A DNA stretch of 64,000 nucleotides, taken from Chryseobacterium sp. LAM-KRS1 (lineage in GTDB: Bacteria; Bacteroidota; Bacteroidia; Flavobacteriales; Weeksellaceae). Below the pieces are notes generated by a model. It was not told where the DNA came from. It saw only the letters and a program-made list of their open reading frames with translations, and ran no database searches. Below are positions 26,913 through 36,755 of the stretch, one piece after another (within the stretch, counting starts at the first letter, position 1; every line of letters starts with the position of its first letter). The position numbers and the translations under genes are program-made. The stretch lies in assembly GCF_013184525.1 (NCBI RefSeq), contig NZ_JAAOIZ010000002.1, forward strand, positions 310,001 to 374,000, in the 5' to 3' direction.

Positions 26913-27326
26913 TTACTGGTAAATAACAACATCATCTTTCTTGATCTGATAACCTTTTTTCTTATAAGGAACCAGGACATAGCTTTCTTTTATATGTTTT
27001 CCACTTTTCCAGATGTTTCCTTTCCCTTCTCTTTCCAGAATAATACTTTTGGCATTCCCATCCGGAATAAAGATTTCCGCCTGTTTCATATTTTTGCTAA
27101 AAATAACGGCAGTCATTGTGGTATAGCTTTTATCCGAGCCGACTTCTTTTAATTTGATTTTTTGTTCAAAAACTCGTACACAATCATTCTTGATCTGTGA
27201 GTAAGTATAACCCGCAGAGCCTTTACAGCCATGGACATCTCTATCCCCTCCTAAAACCGGAGCTTTTTGTTGTGCAAAAGTGAAAGAACCCAGGAACATC
27301 GCGCTTAGTAAAATTGTTTTTTTCAT
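26913..27326 (-). CDS. Small secreted hypothetical protein
   Basis: A 137-residue exported protein with signal peptide MKKTILLSAMFLGSFTFAQ. The mature part begins QKAPVLGGDRDVHGCKGSAGY and has two Cys (near 34 and 49). A YTYSQIKNDC segment and a Lys-rich C-terminus follow. No family recognised; similar small proteins occur in Chryseobacterium. The gene follows the GH3 gene of the PUL on the same strand, separated by the GH3 terminator, so it is probably not part of the PUL operon. Confidence 0.75.
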   Translation of the reverse strand: MKKTILLSAMFLGSFTFAQQKAPVLGGDRDVHGCKGSAGYTYSQIKNDCVRVFEQKIKLKEVGSDKSYTTMTAVIFSKNMKQAEIFIPDGNAKSIILEREGKGNIWKSGKHIKESYVLVPYKKKGYQIKKDDVVIYQ

Positions 27327-27403
27327 ATTTAATTTTTTAATGTTTTCAGATTGGTAAAAAGTATGCCAAAAATAGGGTATTAGTTAATTTAATTCTAAGA
27401 TAC

Positions 27404-27429
27404 AAAAAAAGCCATTCAAAATGAATGGC
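27404..27429 (-). terminator. Terminator of the PUL operon
   Basis: GCCATTC (27411-27417) pairs with GAATGGC (27423-27429), preceded by seven A, a T-run on the minus strand. It lies 6 bases past the GH3 stop, so it ends the PUL transcript. Confidence 0.78.
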
Positions 27430-27435
27430 TTAAAA

Positions 27436-29766
27436 TTATTTGCTCCAATTAATTTTAGAGTGTTTTACATCCTCTGAATTGGTTCCGATCATAATATCAA
27501 ATTCTCCCGGTTCCCAGCCAAATTTTAAATCCCCATTATAGAATTTTAAGCTTTCCGGTGTTATATCAAAAGTAATTTTTTTAGATTCTCCTTTTTTAAG
27601 GAAAACCTTCTGGAATCCTTTTAATTCTTTTACTGGTCTTGTAATGCTTCCTACCATATCGCGGATGTACAATTGTACGACTTCTGCTCCGTCATAATTC
27701 CCTGAGTTGGTTATCGTAACAGAGGCCTGAACCGTTTGGTTTCCTTTCGGATTAGGATCAGATACGGTAAGATCAGAGTAGTTGAATTGGGTATAGCTCA
27801 AACCAAAGCCGAACGGATAAAGAGGGGTATTACACTCATCCATATAATTGGAACGGAATCGCTGATACTCACATTTATCAACAAGATTCTGACTTAACGG
27901 ACGTCCTGTATTTTTAGCATTATAATAAATAGGCACCTGTCCGAGACTTCTTGGGAATGTCATAGGTAATTTACCGGAAGGATTCACTTTTCCAAATAAT
28001 ACATCAGAAATAGCATTTCCTGCTTCAGAACCAGAAAACCAGACGTTCAGAATGGCATCAGGAACATCTTTTACATTCGTAAGGGCTAATGGCCTACCCG
28101 TGAAAAGCACCATTGCAATAGGTTTTCCTGTTTTCTTCAGCTCGTTTAATAGATCAACCTGAGACTGTGGAATGGTGATTTCCGTTCTCGAAGAAGATTC
28201 GCCACTCATTTCTGCCGATTCCCCGATGGCTAAAACAATGACATCCGCTTTATTGGCAACATCCACAGCTTCTTTTAAAAGCACCTCTTTTGAACGGTTA
28301 TCTCTATCTGTTTTCTTTCCATGAGCTGCATAGATTTCTTCTAATTTAGCACTGTAATCAATGTTAGCTCCTTTTGCTGAAATAAATTTTACTTCTTTTC
28401 CAAAATTGTCCTGAAGACCTTTCATCAAAGCAACAGATTGATCATGCTTTGCTGCGACACTCCAGGTTCCTGCCATATTCAAAGAATTGTTTACTAAAGG
28501 ACCAATGACTGCTACGGTCCCTGTTTTTTTCAATGGAAGAACCTGATTGTCATTTTTCATTAAAACCATTGATTGAGCAGCGGCATTTCGGGCAATCGTG
28601 CGATTTTCGAGGTTATAAACCTCTTTTGCTGCTAATTTAGCATTGCCATAACGATAGGGATCATCAAACAATCCTAAATCATATTTGGCTTCAAGAATCC
28701 TTTTAGCTGCCATATCAATTTCAGCCTGCGTAACTTTCCCTTCTGATAAGGATTTTTTAAGGGTTGTCAAAAAACCTTCTCCCACCATATCCATATCAAC
28801 CCCGGCCTTTAAAGCTAAAGCCGAAACCTGCTGAAGGTCTCCCATTCCATGATCTACCATTTCATTAATTCCGGTATAATCCGTTACCACAAAGCCTTTG
28901 AAATTCCATTTATTTCTCAAAACCTCTGTCTGAAGCCATCTGTTTCCGGTTGCAGGAACTCCGTCCACTTCATTAAATGATGCCATTACTGATGCAACTC
29001 CGGCATCCACAGCAGCTTTGTAAGGAGGGAAATATTCATTGAACATTCTCACATGACTCATATCTACGGTATTATAGTCTCTCCCTGATTCACCGGCTCC
29101 ATATAATGCGAAATGTTTTACACACGCTAAAATGGTATTGCCCACAGAAAGGTCTTTCCCCTGATAGCCATATACCATATTTTTGGCTATTTCACTGCCT
29201 AAAAAAGGATCTTCTCCCGAACCTTCAGAGACTCTCCCCCATCTTGGTTCACGAGAAATATCCACCATTGGGGAAAATGTCCAGTTAATTCCATCAGAAG
29301 ATGCTTCTCTTGCGGCAACTCTCGCAGATTGCTGGATAAGGTTCATATCCCATGAAGCTGCCAAGCCCAGAGGAATAGGAAAAGTTGTTTCATAACCATG
29401 AATAACATCCATTCCAAAGATCAACGGAATCTTCAATCGACTCTTTTCTACTGCAACTTTCTGAACTGCTTTTATTTTGTCCGCTCCTTTTATATTGAAT
29501 AGTCCACCGACCAAACCTTGTTCTACTTTTTTACCTATGTCGGAACTTTGAGCCAATCCTGTGGTAAAATCTCCCGAACTTGGTAAATTCAACTGTCCTA
29601 TTTTTTCATCTAAGGTCATTTTTGACAAAAGCTGATCTACAAAGGCTTTTTTCTTTGCCTGATATTGGGCCGTCTGGTAGGACTGAACAGGTCTTGTAAC
29701 CATTTCCTGAGCCGAAAACAATGGCGAAAGTGCTAACGCAGCTATTAAAACTAACTTTTTACTCAT
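27436..29766 (-). CDS. Secreted glycoside hydrolase family 3 beta-glucosidase (BglX-like)
   Basis: A 776-residue periplasmic exo-acting glycosidase. The signal peptide ends SAQ (residue 20). The nucleophile is Asp296 in the GFVVTDYTG motif of the N-terminal barrel. The second domain (about 395-620) is the alpha/beta sandwich carrying the acid/base and GESAEMSGESSSRTEI loop, and a C-terminal fibronectin-III-like domain (GNYDGAEVVQLYIRD) closes it. Length matches BglX. As the last gene of the SusC/SusD operon it would trim imported oligosaccharides to glucose, which is inferred from context. Confidence 0.93.
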   Translation of the reverse strand: MSKKLVLIAALALSPLFSAQEMVTRPVQSYQTAQYQAKKKAFVDQLLSKMTLDEKIGQLNLPSSGDFTTGLAQSSDIGKKVEQGLVGGLFNIKGADKIKAVQKVAVEKSRLKIPLIFGMDVIHGYETTFPIPLGLAASWDMNLIQQSARVAAREASSDGINWTFSPMVDISREPRWGRVSEGSGEDPFLGSEIAKNMVYGYQGKDLSVGNTILACVKHFALYGAGESGRDYNTVDMSHVRMFNEYFPPYKAAVDAGVASVMASFNEVDGVPATGNRWLQTEVLRNKWNFKGFVVTDYTGINEMVDHGMGDLQQVSALALKAGVDMDMVGEGFLTTLKKSLSEGKVTQAEIDMAAKRILEAKYDLGLFDDPYRYGNAKLAAKEVYNLENRTIARNAAAQSMVLMKNDNQVLPLKKTGTVAVIGPLVNNSLNMAGTWSVAAKHDQSVALMKGLQDNFGKEVKFISAKGANIDYSAKLEEIYAAHGKKTDRDNRSKEVLLKEAVDVANKADVIVLAIGESAEMSGESSSRTEITIPQSQVDLLNELKKTGKPIAMVLFTGRPLALTNVKDVPDAILNVWFSGSEAGNAISDVLFGKVNPSGKLPMTFPRSLGQVPIYYNAKNTGRPLSQNLVDKCEYQRFRSNYMDECNTPLYPFGFGLSYTQFNYSDLTVSDPNPKGNQTVQASVTITNSGNYDGAEVVQLYIRDMVGSITRPVKELKGFQKVFLKKGESKKITFDITPESLKFYNGDLKFGWEPGEFDIMIGTNSEDVKHSKINWSK

Positions 29767-29842
29767 TTTATCTTCATTTTTTAATAGTAATTGTGAACAT
29801 CAGATTCTTAATCCGGATTCTTACTTTTCGTTATTATTTATC

Positions 29843-30544
29843 TTACTTCTTCTTGGACAACATCCATTCGTATAATCCGGGGTCTGAATAAGCTGAGTCC
29901 CAGGAGTTATGATTATCATTCGGGAATATGATTAATTCCGCACCAGGGTTTACCGGATGTAACTTCTGGTATAATCTGAACGCATTTTCAGGCAAAACAA
30001 TGTCATCCATTCCACCGTGAAAAATTTTCATATTCAGATCTTTATATCGATTGACATTTGCTGTCATAATCTGATCTGTAGGAGCACATACCGGGACTAC
30101 AGCAGCAAACATTTCAGGATGCTCCATTGCCAGTTTTAAGGTTCCCCAACCTCCCAGTGAAAGCCCCGTAAGGTAAATCCTGGAAGCATCGATTTTATAT
30201 TTTTTCTGAATTTCTTTAATCAGGTTATAAACGGTAATGGTATCCCACCAGCTATCTGCAGGACACTGAGGAGCTAAAATAGCAACAGGTTCCTTGATCA
30301 GATTTTTATAGGTAAAGGGACTATGGGCTTTTACCATTTCAAGGTCAGTTCCCCTTTCTCCCGATCCATGGAGAAAAACAATTAACGGAAGATTTCCTTT
30401 TACTTTTTGGGGATAGTCCAAAATATAAGCTATCTTTTCTGTTCTTTTGATTTCCTTGTTGAGTTCTGCCTTGATCTCCTGACCATTCATCTGTAAAGAA
30501 AAAAGCGGAAGCAGAAACAAAGCATGTCTAAGTTTTAATTTCAT
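29843..30544 (-). CDS. Secreted alpha/beta hydrolase (esterase-like)
   Basis: A 233-residue exported hydrolase of the alpha/beta fold, of the type annotated as prolyl oligopeptidase-family or PHB-depolymerase-like esterase. The signal peptide ends NGQ. The nucleophile elbow is GLSLGGWG, the oxyanion HG is LHGSGERGTD, and the acid/His pair is likely DDIV and DNHNSW near the end. Inside a PUL it could remove acyl decorations or act on a linker of the polysaccharide; that is inferred. The start at 30544 (MKLKLRHALFLLP) gives a proper signal peptide; the upstream ATG does not. Confidence 0.83.
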   Translation of the reverse strand: MKLKLRHALFLLPLFSLQMNGQEIKAELNKEIKRTEKIAYILDYPQKVKGNLPLIVFLHGSGERGTDLEMVKAHSPFTYKNLIKEPVAILAPQCPADSWWDTITVYNLIKEIQKKYKIDASRIYLTGLSLGGWGTLKLAMEHPEMFAAVVPVCAPTDQIMTANVNRYKDLNMKIFHGGMDDIVLPENAFRLYQKLHPVNPGAELIIFPNDNHNSWDSAYSDPGLYEWMLSKKK

Positions 30545-30600
30545 ATTGTTAGTGAGATTTTGACTTATTATAAATGGGAACAAAGTCCATTTTTTATCTT

Positions 30601-31986
30601 TTATTTGATTCCATATTTTTCAGATTTGAAACTTAATTTTTTCAAACCCTGTTGAATTTCAGGAGCATGCATAAACAGCTTCCATAAAAATCCTGTCCTG
30701 TAGTTTTCAATCATCGGGGCAATTGTTCCCTGGTCAATGGCAAGATATCTTGGGGTAAACCAATTGTTATAATGGATAGATGTCGCGTCATAAGGTCCTG
30801 CTGAACCCACGAATTCAGGTTTTTTAATATAAATAAATTTTAAAAAGTCCATTGATTCTTTCGGTGAATAGGGAAAACTGCTTAAAGCTGCAGTTGGAGA
30901 AATAACCCCATGGTCATTCTGAGGAAAATGAGCGTTGTATCCGGTAGTTCCATCGTCATTTCTGGAATAGCTTGCCGTAAGCCCCCAATAATCCGGACCA
31001 TATCCTTTCCATTGTTTTGGGTTTTCCAGACAATATTTATAATCAATAAGGACCTGGTTTTTATTTAAATCAAAATAATTTTTAATCAGTTTATCTGAAA
31101 GGCCGGTGGGATCTAACCCGATATATGAATAATGTGCCCAGAATAAAGGTCCGCCATACTCCTCAGCAGAGTTATGCTTCACATACATCGGACGACCGTA
31201 TTTCGTTTTATCTGAAAGAAAAGTTCCGTTTCTGGTCCATCCTTTATAATAAGTTTCTGCATCAATTGAATAGGTTGGAGAAGATGCCGCCAAAATATAA
31301 GTAATCATACATTCATTATATCCTTCCAATGGAAAATTCATTTCCCACTGGTATTCCGGAGACCAGTGCCAATACAAAACCTTCTCTCCGCCTTTGGTAT
31401 ACCAGTTCCATTGAATTCCTTTCCATAGTTCGTCACATTTCTTTGCCAGAGCTTTTTCTTCATCATTTCCATTTTTAAAATATTCACGGACCATTAAAAT
31501 TCCTGAAGTTAAAAATGCGGTTTCCACCAAATCTCCTCCATTATCTTTTTTTCCAAAAGGAACTGTTTTGCCCGTTTCTCCATTGATCCAGTGAGACCAT
31601 GCTCCTTTATGGCGATCTGCTTTAGCAAGAAAATCCATCATATGGGTCAATCTTTTCACCGCTTCTTTCCTGGGAACAAAACCTCTTTCCACTCCGACCA
31701 ATATTGTAGCTAAGCCAAATCCTGATCCACCTGTAGTTATTACATGTTTATCATGATCCGGATAGATATCATCTTCATGGTAACGTTCTCTTCCCAACAT
31801 AGAATTCGGTTCTGCATAATCCCAGAAATATTTTAAAGCATCCCGTTGAACCTTGTCTATCAGCTGTTCATCACTCATAGTACTTTTTACAGCTTCTTTT
31901 TTTACTATTTCCTGTTTTCCCATCTGGGCATTTTTACAGGAAAATAATGACGCCACTGCCAGAATAGAAATGATTCCTAACTTCAT
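30601..31986 (-). CDS. GH144-type (PF10091) surface or periplasmic lipoprotein glucanase
   Basis: A 461-residue lipoprotein with lipobox LFSC at residue 17. The body is an alpha/alpha barrel of the family often annotated as glucoamylase-like (PF10091), whose characterised members in Bacteroidota, such as the Chitinophaga enzyme of GH144, are endo-beta-1,2-glucanases. Recognisable parts are the helical VGVERGFVPRKEAVKRLTHM early, the acidic GGDLVETAF segment, NFPLEGYNECMI, and the C-terminal YLAIDQGTIAPMIENYRTG. I infer beta-1,2-glucan cleavage, but the family also has unresolved members. It follows SusD past a hairpin. Confidence 0.8.
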   Translation of the reverse strand: MKLGIISILAVASLFSCKNAQMGKQEIVKKEAVKSTMSDEQLIDKVQRDALKYFWDYAEPNSMLGRERYHEDDIYPDHDKHVITTGGSGFGLATILVGVERGFVPRKEAVKRLTHMMDFLAKADRHKGAWSHWINGETGKTVPFGKKDNGGDLVETAFLTSGILMVREYFKNGNDEEKALAKKCDELWKGIQWNWYTKGGEKVLYWHWSPEYQWEMNFPLEGYNECMITYILAASSPTYSIDAETYYKGWTRNGTFLSDKTKYGRPMYVKHNSAEEYGGPLFWAHYSYIGLDPTGLSDKLIKNYFDLNKNQVLIDYKYCLENPKQWKGYGPDYWGLTASYSRNDDGTTGYNAHFPQNDHGVISPTAALSSFPYSPKESMDFLKFIYIKKPEFVGSAGPYDATSIHYNNWFTPRYLAIDQGTIAPMIENYRTGFLWKLFMHAPEIQQGLKKLSFKSEKYGIK

Positions 31987-32013
31987 AAAATATACGTTTA
32001 CATAGAGTTAATT

Positions 32014-32044
32014 AAAAAAATAGCCAAAGCTAAACTTTGGCTAT
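32014..32044 (-). terminator. Hairpin between SusD and the GH144 gene
   Basis: TAGCCAAAG (32021-32029) pairs with CTTTGGCTA (32035-32043), with seven A on the left giving T on the minus strand. It sits inside the operon and could attenuate transcription so that SusC/SusD are made in excess over the enzymes. Confidence 0.7.
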
Positions 32045-32059
32045 TTGTATTATAATGAA

Positions 32060-33523
32060 TTAATAACCTGGGTTTTGAGCTGATAAGCCACCTGATTCAC
32101 TAATAAATTCCTGAGGTAAAGGAAACACTTCATGCTTTCCTACCTGGAAAATCTTGCCTCCATCAGCTGCCATTGCAGCCTGAGCTTGCCCTGTTCTAAC
32201 AAGATCAAACCATCTATCATGTTCGAATGCCAGTTCCAGCCTTCTTTCTTTCCAGATTGCAGTCCTTACATCAGCTTGAGAAGTTGCTGTTGTATTGGCA
32301 ACATGAGCTCTGCTTCTAACTTGATTTAAGAAAGGAATGGCACTAGAAGTCTGCCCTAGCTCATTCATTGCTTCAGCCTTAATTAAAAGAATTTCGGCAT
32401 ATCTTAAATACCTTATATTGGTATCTGTAGAAGCCTGATCTCTATAATTTGATGAATATGCTTTATAATTATAAAATTTATTTTCAACATTAGGTCCAAC
32501 ATGATACCCATCATATAAAGTCATATCCCTATGAATGATTGTTGCATCTCTTCTTGTATCTGTTGCAGAATAAGCATCATACAAACCTTGTGTTGGAGTG
32601 GCAAATCCCCATCCCCAGCCGGTAGTACCTCTTGCACCTTGTACCTGGCTGTATTGCTGTATTGCTCTTCCCGCTGTTCCTCCTGTACCTTGAATTTCAA
32701 AAATAGATTCTGCATTATTTTCTCCCGATACTTTATAAATATCAATAAAATCAGGAGTAAGGGAGTAACCTGTAACCAGATTTGCCTGCTCTAAGGCCAG
32801 CTGCCACTTTTTTTGATATAAATATACTTTTGCTAATAAAGCATGAGCTGCTCCGACAGAGGCCCTACCTACATTATTTCCTGTATAGGTAGATTTATCC
32901 GGAAGTGACTGAATTGCATCTTTTAAATCCTGTTCTATAAAAGCATAAATTTCCTCTTTACTTTTTCTTGTAAGAGTCATCTTTTTATCTTCTTCAACTC
33001 CAGAGACAGGAACATGGTCCACTAATGGAACCCCACCAAATGATTTCACTAAAGTAAAATACATAAAAGCTCTTAAAAATTTAGCTTCTCCCAGTAATCT
33101 CTTCCGTAAGTTTTCATCGGCCTTATTGAGTTGTGGTATATATTTTAAAGCTTGATTTGCTCTGTTTATTCCTTGATAATTAGAAGCAAACAATTCTTTA
33201 AAAGAGGGTGTGGAAGGAGTAAAATTTAAAGCATCCAGAATATCTTTATCTGATCCTGCATCTCCCGGGCTGGAACCTTTATCTGCATCATCCGAAACAA
33301 TAGAAGTCACCCCAATCCAGGCAAATGTACTCATGTTCCAATCCAAAAACTTCGCATAGATTGCAGTAACAAATTGGTTTGCACCATCATTATTATTATA
33401 AATTTCCAGATTTGATTCAGGAATATTTTCAGATGGAGATACATCTATAAAGTCGTCACTACAACCTTGATTAATAGCTCCAAAAAACAATATAGCAGCT
33501 GCTATGATATATTTCTTATTCAT
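32060..33523 (-). CDS. SusD/RagB family glycan-binding lipoprotein
   Basis: A 487-residue outer-membrane lipoprotein that works as the lid and glycan binder on the SusC porin. The lipobox is NQGC near residue 21. The N-terminal and tetratricopeptide-like helical part contains GEAKFLRAFMYFTLVK, and the typical C-terminal SusD segment LRYAEILLIKAEAMNELG and WKERRLELAFEHDRWFDL are present. The stop-to-start gap to SusC is 3 bases. The substrate is not readable; neighbouring enzymes point to a beta-glucan. Confidence 0.93.
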   Translation of the reverse strand: MNKKYIIAAAILFFGAINQGCSDDFIDVSPSENIPESNLEIYNNNDGANQFVTAIYAKFLDWNMSTFAWIGVTSIVSDDADKGSSPGDAGSDKDILDALNFTPSTPSFKELFASNYQGINRANQALKYIPQLNKADENLRKRLLGEAKFLRAFMYFTLVKSFGGVPLVDHVPVSGVEEDKKMTLTRKSKEEIYAFIEQDLKDAIQSLPDKSTYTGNNVGRASVGAAHALLAKVYLYQKKWQLALEQANLVTGYSLTPDFIDIYKVSGENNAESIFEIQGTGGTAGRAIQQYSQVQGARGTTGWGWGFATPTQGLYDAYSATDTRRDATIIHRDMTLYDGYHVGPNVENKFYNYKAYSSNYRDQASTDTNIRYLRYAEILLIKAEAMNELGQTSSAIPFLNQVRSRAHVANTTATSQADVRTAIWKERRLELAFEHDRWFDLVRTGQAQAAMAADGGKIFQVGKHEVFPLPQEFISESGGLSAQNPGY

Positions 33524-33526
33524 TTT

Positions 33527-36379
33527 TTAAAAATTTAAGTTTACTCCAAATACGAAAGATCTTAAAGTAGGATATGAATCCAGCTCAACACCCGTTAATT
33601 TGTATGGATCCCCCTCTACTGCAGGGTCTGTAGGATTATAACCTGATAATTCAGACGAATAACCGGAATACTTTTGGAATACAAAAGGGTTAATCGCGCT
33701 TACATAGAGTTTGATTGATTTCACATAATCAGTAATATTTTTGAAAGTATATCCAACAGATATATTATTGATTCTGAAGTAATCGCCACTTTCCAAAAAG
33801 AATGAAGATGCAATCGGAATAGAAGTTGCCGGTGCAGGGTTTGCAGCTCCGGTGTTAGTGGATGTCCAGTAATTATTCGCTACTGAAGTTTCTATATTTT
33901 CCCCACTGATTCTTTGAGCTTTCTTTCCATTATAAACTTTAAATCCAAAGGCTCCGTAACCATTTACTGCAAAATCCCAATTTTTGTAAGCCATAGAGAT
34001 ATTGATCCCCAACGTAGATTTTGGAATATATGAATCAAAGTAACGTCTGTCACCTGCATCTGCTTTACCCGTTACCCCGTTGCCATTTAAATCTTTAAAT
34101 TTCATATTTCCATTAGCATCATACCCATCAAACTCCCATAAATAAAAGCTTCCCAATGCGTGTCCAACTGAAGAGCTATCAAAAAGTTTTGTCCATTCAC
34201 CATTACCTAAGCTACCTCCTGTAATTTGAGAAACTGGTTTAGAAGTATCTATACTTACCAATCTGTTTTTATTGTATGAGTAATTTGCTCCAAGAGAGTA
34301 AGAAAAATCTTCACCTACTTTATCAGACCAGTTCAAGCCTATCTCTGCTCCTTTGTTTACTACGCTTCCCATATGAGAGTAATTCACTTCGGAGATACCC
34401 GTTCCTAAGTAAGGAGTAACCGCCAGAATAATATTTTTAGTTTTTCTATTGTAAATGTCAAAAGACCCTGTTAATCTATTATTTAAAATTCCAAAGTCTA
34501 ATCCGGCTGATGACTCTTCAGTAACTTCCCATCCTAAATCCGGATCGTAGCTTTTGTTTATTGTAATACCATTACTCACCGGAGAATTACCAAAACCATA
34601 GTTATAAGTAGCCCCGGATAATAATGGTAAATAATTAAGAGGAACATTTTGGTTTCCGATTTTACCCCAACCCCCTCTAATTTTTAAAGTATTGAAAAAA
34701 CCTCCCTTCAGAAAATCTTCTTCAGAAATTACCCAACCGGCTCCTATTGAAGGAAAAGTCCCCCATTTATGACCATCGGCAAATTGAGAAGATCCATCCC
34801 TTCTGATAGTTGCACTTAGCAAATACCTATTCATGAATTTGTATTGTAATCTACCAAAATATGAAATTGTGGTGTTCCTATTGTATTTGACAGACTCGAG
34901 AGCTTTTGTAGTAGAATCACTGTATAAGTAATTATAATAATCTGTTCCTGAAAGGTTCCAATAGTCTTGTGAAACGGGAAGGTTTTGTCTGTTTACAATA
35001 AAAGATTCTATACCATTTTTTACAGAAGCTTCCGTTCCGGCAACTACTTCAATATCGTGATTGTCAAATTTCTTATTATAGGTAAGATAATTACTTAATA
35101 ACCAGTTATAGTAGTTTTGGTTTTTGTTTGTCAGTCTGGTAGTAGGTGCTGTAGACTGATATTGGCTTTCAAGTCTAGTAGGATCATTGGCTAGCCATAA
35201 AGCTTTTGAGTTAACAAAATTATAATACTTATAATTATTATACTCTCCATTAAATTGAGATGTAAACTTTAAATCCTTGATGATATCAACATCTAATTTT
35301 AATCCTCCCTGCAACAAAAAGTTTTTACCTCTTTGATTATCAAAAGCCAACTGCATAACAGGATTTGGAACATTATTAAATCGACCACCAGAATAACTTA
35401 TGTTTCCATTACTATCATATATCGGTTGTCCATACTGTCCGCTGGGATAATAAACAGGAACCAGTGGTGATTGTTTATAAGCAGTAGTAAAAACACCTAA
35501 CGATCTCGGAGTATCATTAGTGAAAGTAACACTTAGATTTTGAGATAAGCGAATACCTTTGGTAATTTTGTATTCGTTGTTTAGCCTAACCGTATTCCTG
35601 TTGTAATTTGTACCATTAAGTATTGATTGTTCGTCATAATTGCTGAAACTTAAAAAATATTTTACAGCCTCTGTTGAGCCAGAAATAGATACATTATGCT
35701 GATTATATATTCCTGTTCTGGTTACTTCGTCAAACCAGTTTGTATTGTAAGGCTGATTGGGATTTAAATAGACACTTCCAACTCCGGAATTGTTATAATT
35801 TGCAAATTCAGATGCATTTGCCATCTTAACTTTCTTTAGGGGGTTACGGATTCCGATTAATCCATCGTAAGATATACTCAATTTACCCTTACCTGCTTTC
35901 GTTGTAATAATAATAACCCCATTGGCAGCTCTGTTACCATAAATAGCTAGTGCTGTTGCATCCTTCAGAACATCATACGTTAAAATATCATTAGAATTGA
36001 TATTATTGATATTATCCGTAAACATTCCATCCACTACATAAAGAGGAGTTCTTCCACCAAGTACAGTTCCAAGACCCCTAATTGTTACTGTAGGAGTAGA
36101 TCCAGGCATATCTGAAGCAGTAACCTGTACACCCGCTGCTTTTCCCTGTATAGCCTGAGAAGCATTTAAAACTTTCGTTCTTGTTACCTCTTCAGCACTA
36201 ATGGAACTGATAGATGTGGTATTATCCACTTTCTTACGGCTACCATAACCAATCATTACTACCTCCTCGATCTTCTGTTCTTTAGGAACAGTATCTTTAG
36301 GAGTTACCTGCGCATTCACATTCATACCAAAATACAATACGGCAATGAGTGATGAATACTTTAAATCACTTTGTTTCAT
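33527..36379 (-). CDS. SusC/RagA family TonB-dependent outer-membrane transporter
   Basis: A 950-residue beta-barrel transporter importing oligosaccharides across the outer membrane with TonB energy. The signal peptide (MKQSDLKYSSLIAV) ends NAQ. The TonB-box region is EEVVMIGYGSRKK at about 38-50, the plug domain carries ASQAIQGKAAGVQV and TVTIRGLGTV, and the barrel fills the rest up to the aromatic C-terminal strand VFGVNLNF. Unlike many SusC proteins it lacks the carboxypeptidase-D-like N-terminal domain. I chose the ATG at 36379; an upstream ATG would prepend 18 residues to the signal peptide. It is the first gene of the PUL. Confidence 0.95.
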   Translation of the reverse strand: MKQSDLKYSSLIAVLYFGMNVNAQVTPKDTVPKEQKIEEVVMIGYGSRKKVDNTTSISSISAEEVTRTKVLNASQAIQGKAAGVQVTASDMPGSTPTVTIRGLGTVLGGRTPLYVVDGMFTDNINNINSNDILTYDVLKDATALAIYGNRAANGVIIITTKAGKGKLSISYDGLIGIRNPLKKVKMANASEFANYNNSGVGSVYLNPNQPYNTNWFDEVTRTGIYNQHNVSISGSTEAVKYFLSFSNYDEQSILNGTNYNRNTVRLNNEYKITKGIRLSQNLSVTFTNDTPRSLGVFTTAYKQSPLVPVYYPSGQYGQPIYDSNGNISYSGGRFNNVPNPVMQLAFDNQRGKNFLLQGGLKLDVDIIKDLKFTSQFNGEYNNYKYYNFVNSKALWLANDPTRLESQYQSTAPTTRLTNKNQNYYNWLLSNYLTYNKKFDNHDIEVVAGTEASVKNGIESFIVNRQNLPVSQDYWNLSGTDYYNYLYSDSTTKALESVKYNRNTTISYFGRLQYKFMNRYLLSATIRRDGSSQFADGHKWGTFPSIGAGWVISEEDFLKGGFFNTLKIRGGWGKIGNQNVPLNYLPLLSGATYNYGFGNSPVSNGITINKSYDPDLGWEVTEESSAGLDFGILNNRLTGSFDIYNRKTKNIILAVTPYLGTGISEVNYSHMGSVVNKGAEIGLNWSDKVGEDFSYSLGANYSYNKNRLVSIDTSKPVSQITGGSLGNGEWTKLFDSSSVGHALGSFYLWEFDGYDANGNMKFKDLNGNGVTGKADAGDRRYFDSYIPKSTLGINISMAYKNWDFAVNGYGAFGFKVYNGKKAQRISGENIETSVANNYWTSTNTGAANPAPATSIPIASSFFLESGDYFRINNISVGYTFKNITDYVKSIKLYVSAINPFVFQKYSGYSSELSGYNPTDPAVEGDPYKLTGVELDSYPTLRSFVFGVNLNF

Positions 36380-36484
36380 ATAGTCAATTTTATTTCGTAC
36401 AATCAAATTTCTTAGCAGATTTTTAAACTGCAAAGCTGTCTTTAATTAAATTAATATTGTATTTCTCAAAAAAAGACATTAATC

Positions 36485-36492
36485 CAAAATTA
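36485..36492 (-). promoter_or_regulatory. Possible -7 promoter box of the PUL (TAATTTTG)
   Basis: The minus strand reads TAATTTTG, a match to TAnnTTTG, about 105 bases upstream of the susC start. No convincing -33 element. The 36380-36755 divergent intergenic region is otherwise very AT-rich and holds no gene. Confidence 0.35.
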
Positions 36493-36687
36493 TAAAAATA
36501 TATGAAACATTGTTAATATATCGTAATAATTCTAAAATTAACATGATACATCACACATCATATGTGAAAAGTCAATTTTTTAACGTATTATCACTAAAAA
36601 TAAATTTAATTTAACATTTAATTTACAATGAATATTAAAGGGTTTTTATAGAATAACTCCCCAAATCGCTAACATTAAATTAATATT

Positions 36688-36717
36688 TTGTTAAACAGAT
36701 TTTCCTTTTTACCTTTG
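36688..36717 (+). promoter_or_regulatory. Strong Bacteroidota promoter before the DUF4197 gene
   Basis: TTG at 36688-36690 (inside TTTTG), a 19-base spacer, and TACCTTTG at 36710-36717, an exact fit to TTG-N19-TAnnTTTG. It is 38 bases before the DUF4197 start. Confidence 0.7.
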
Positions 36718-36755
36718 GCCCGGTATTTGGAAAATTCAACCATTAATAAAAATCA

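Noticed and set aside
26711..26980. An 89-codon minus-strand frame next to purB
   Set aside because: It overlaps the end of a clear secreted-protein gene, begins inside it, and has an irregular composition (many basic and aromatic residues, no signal). No family pattern.
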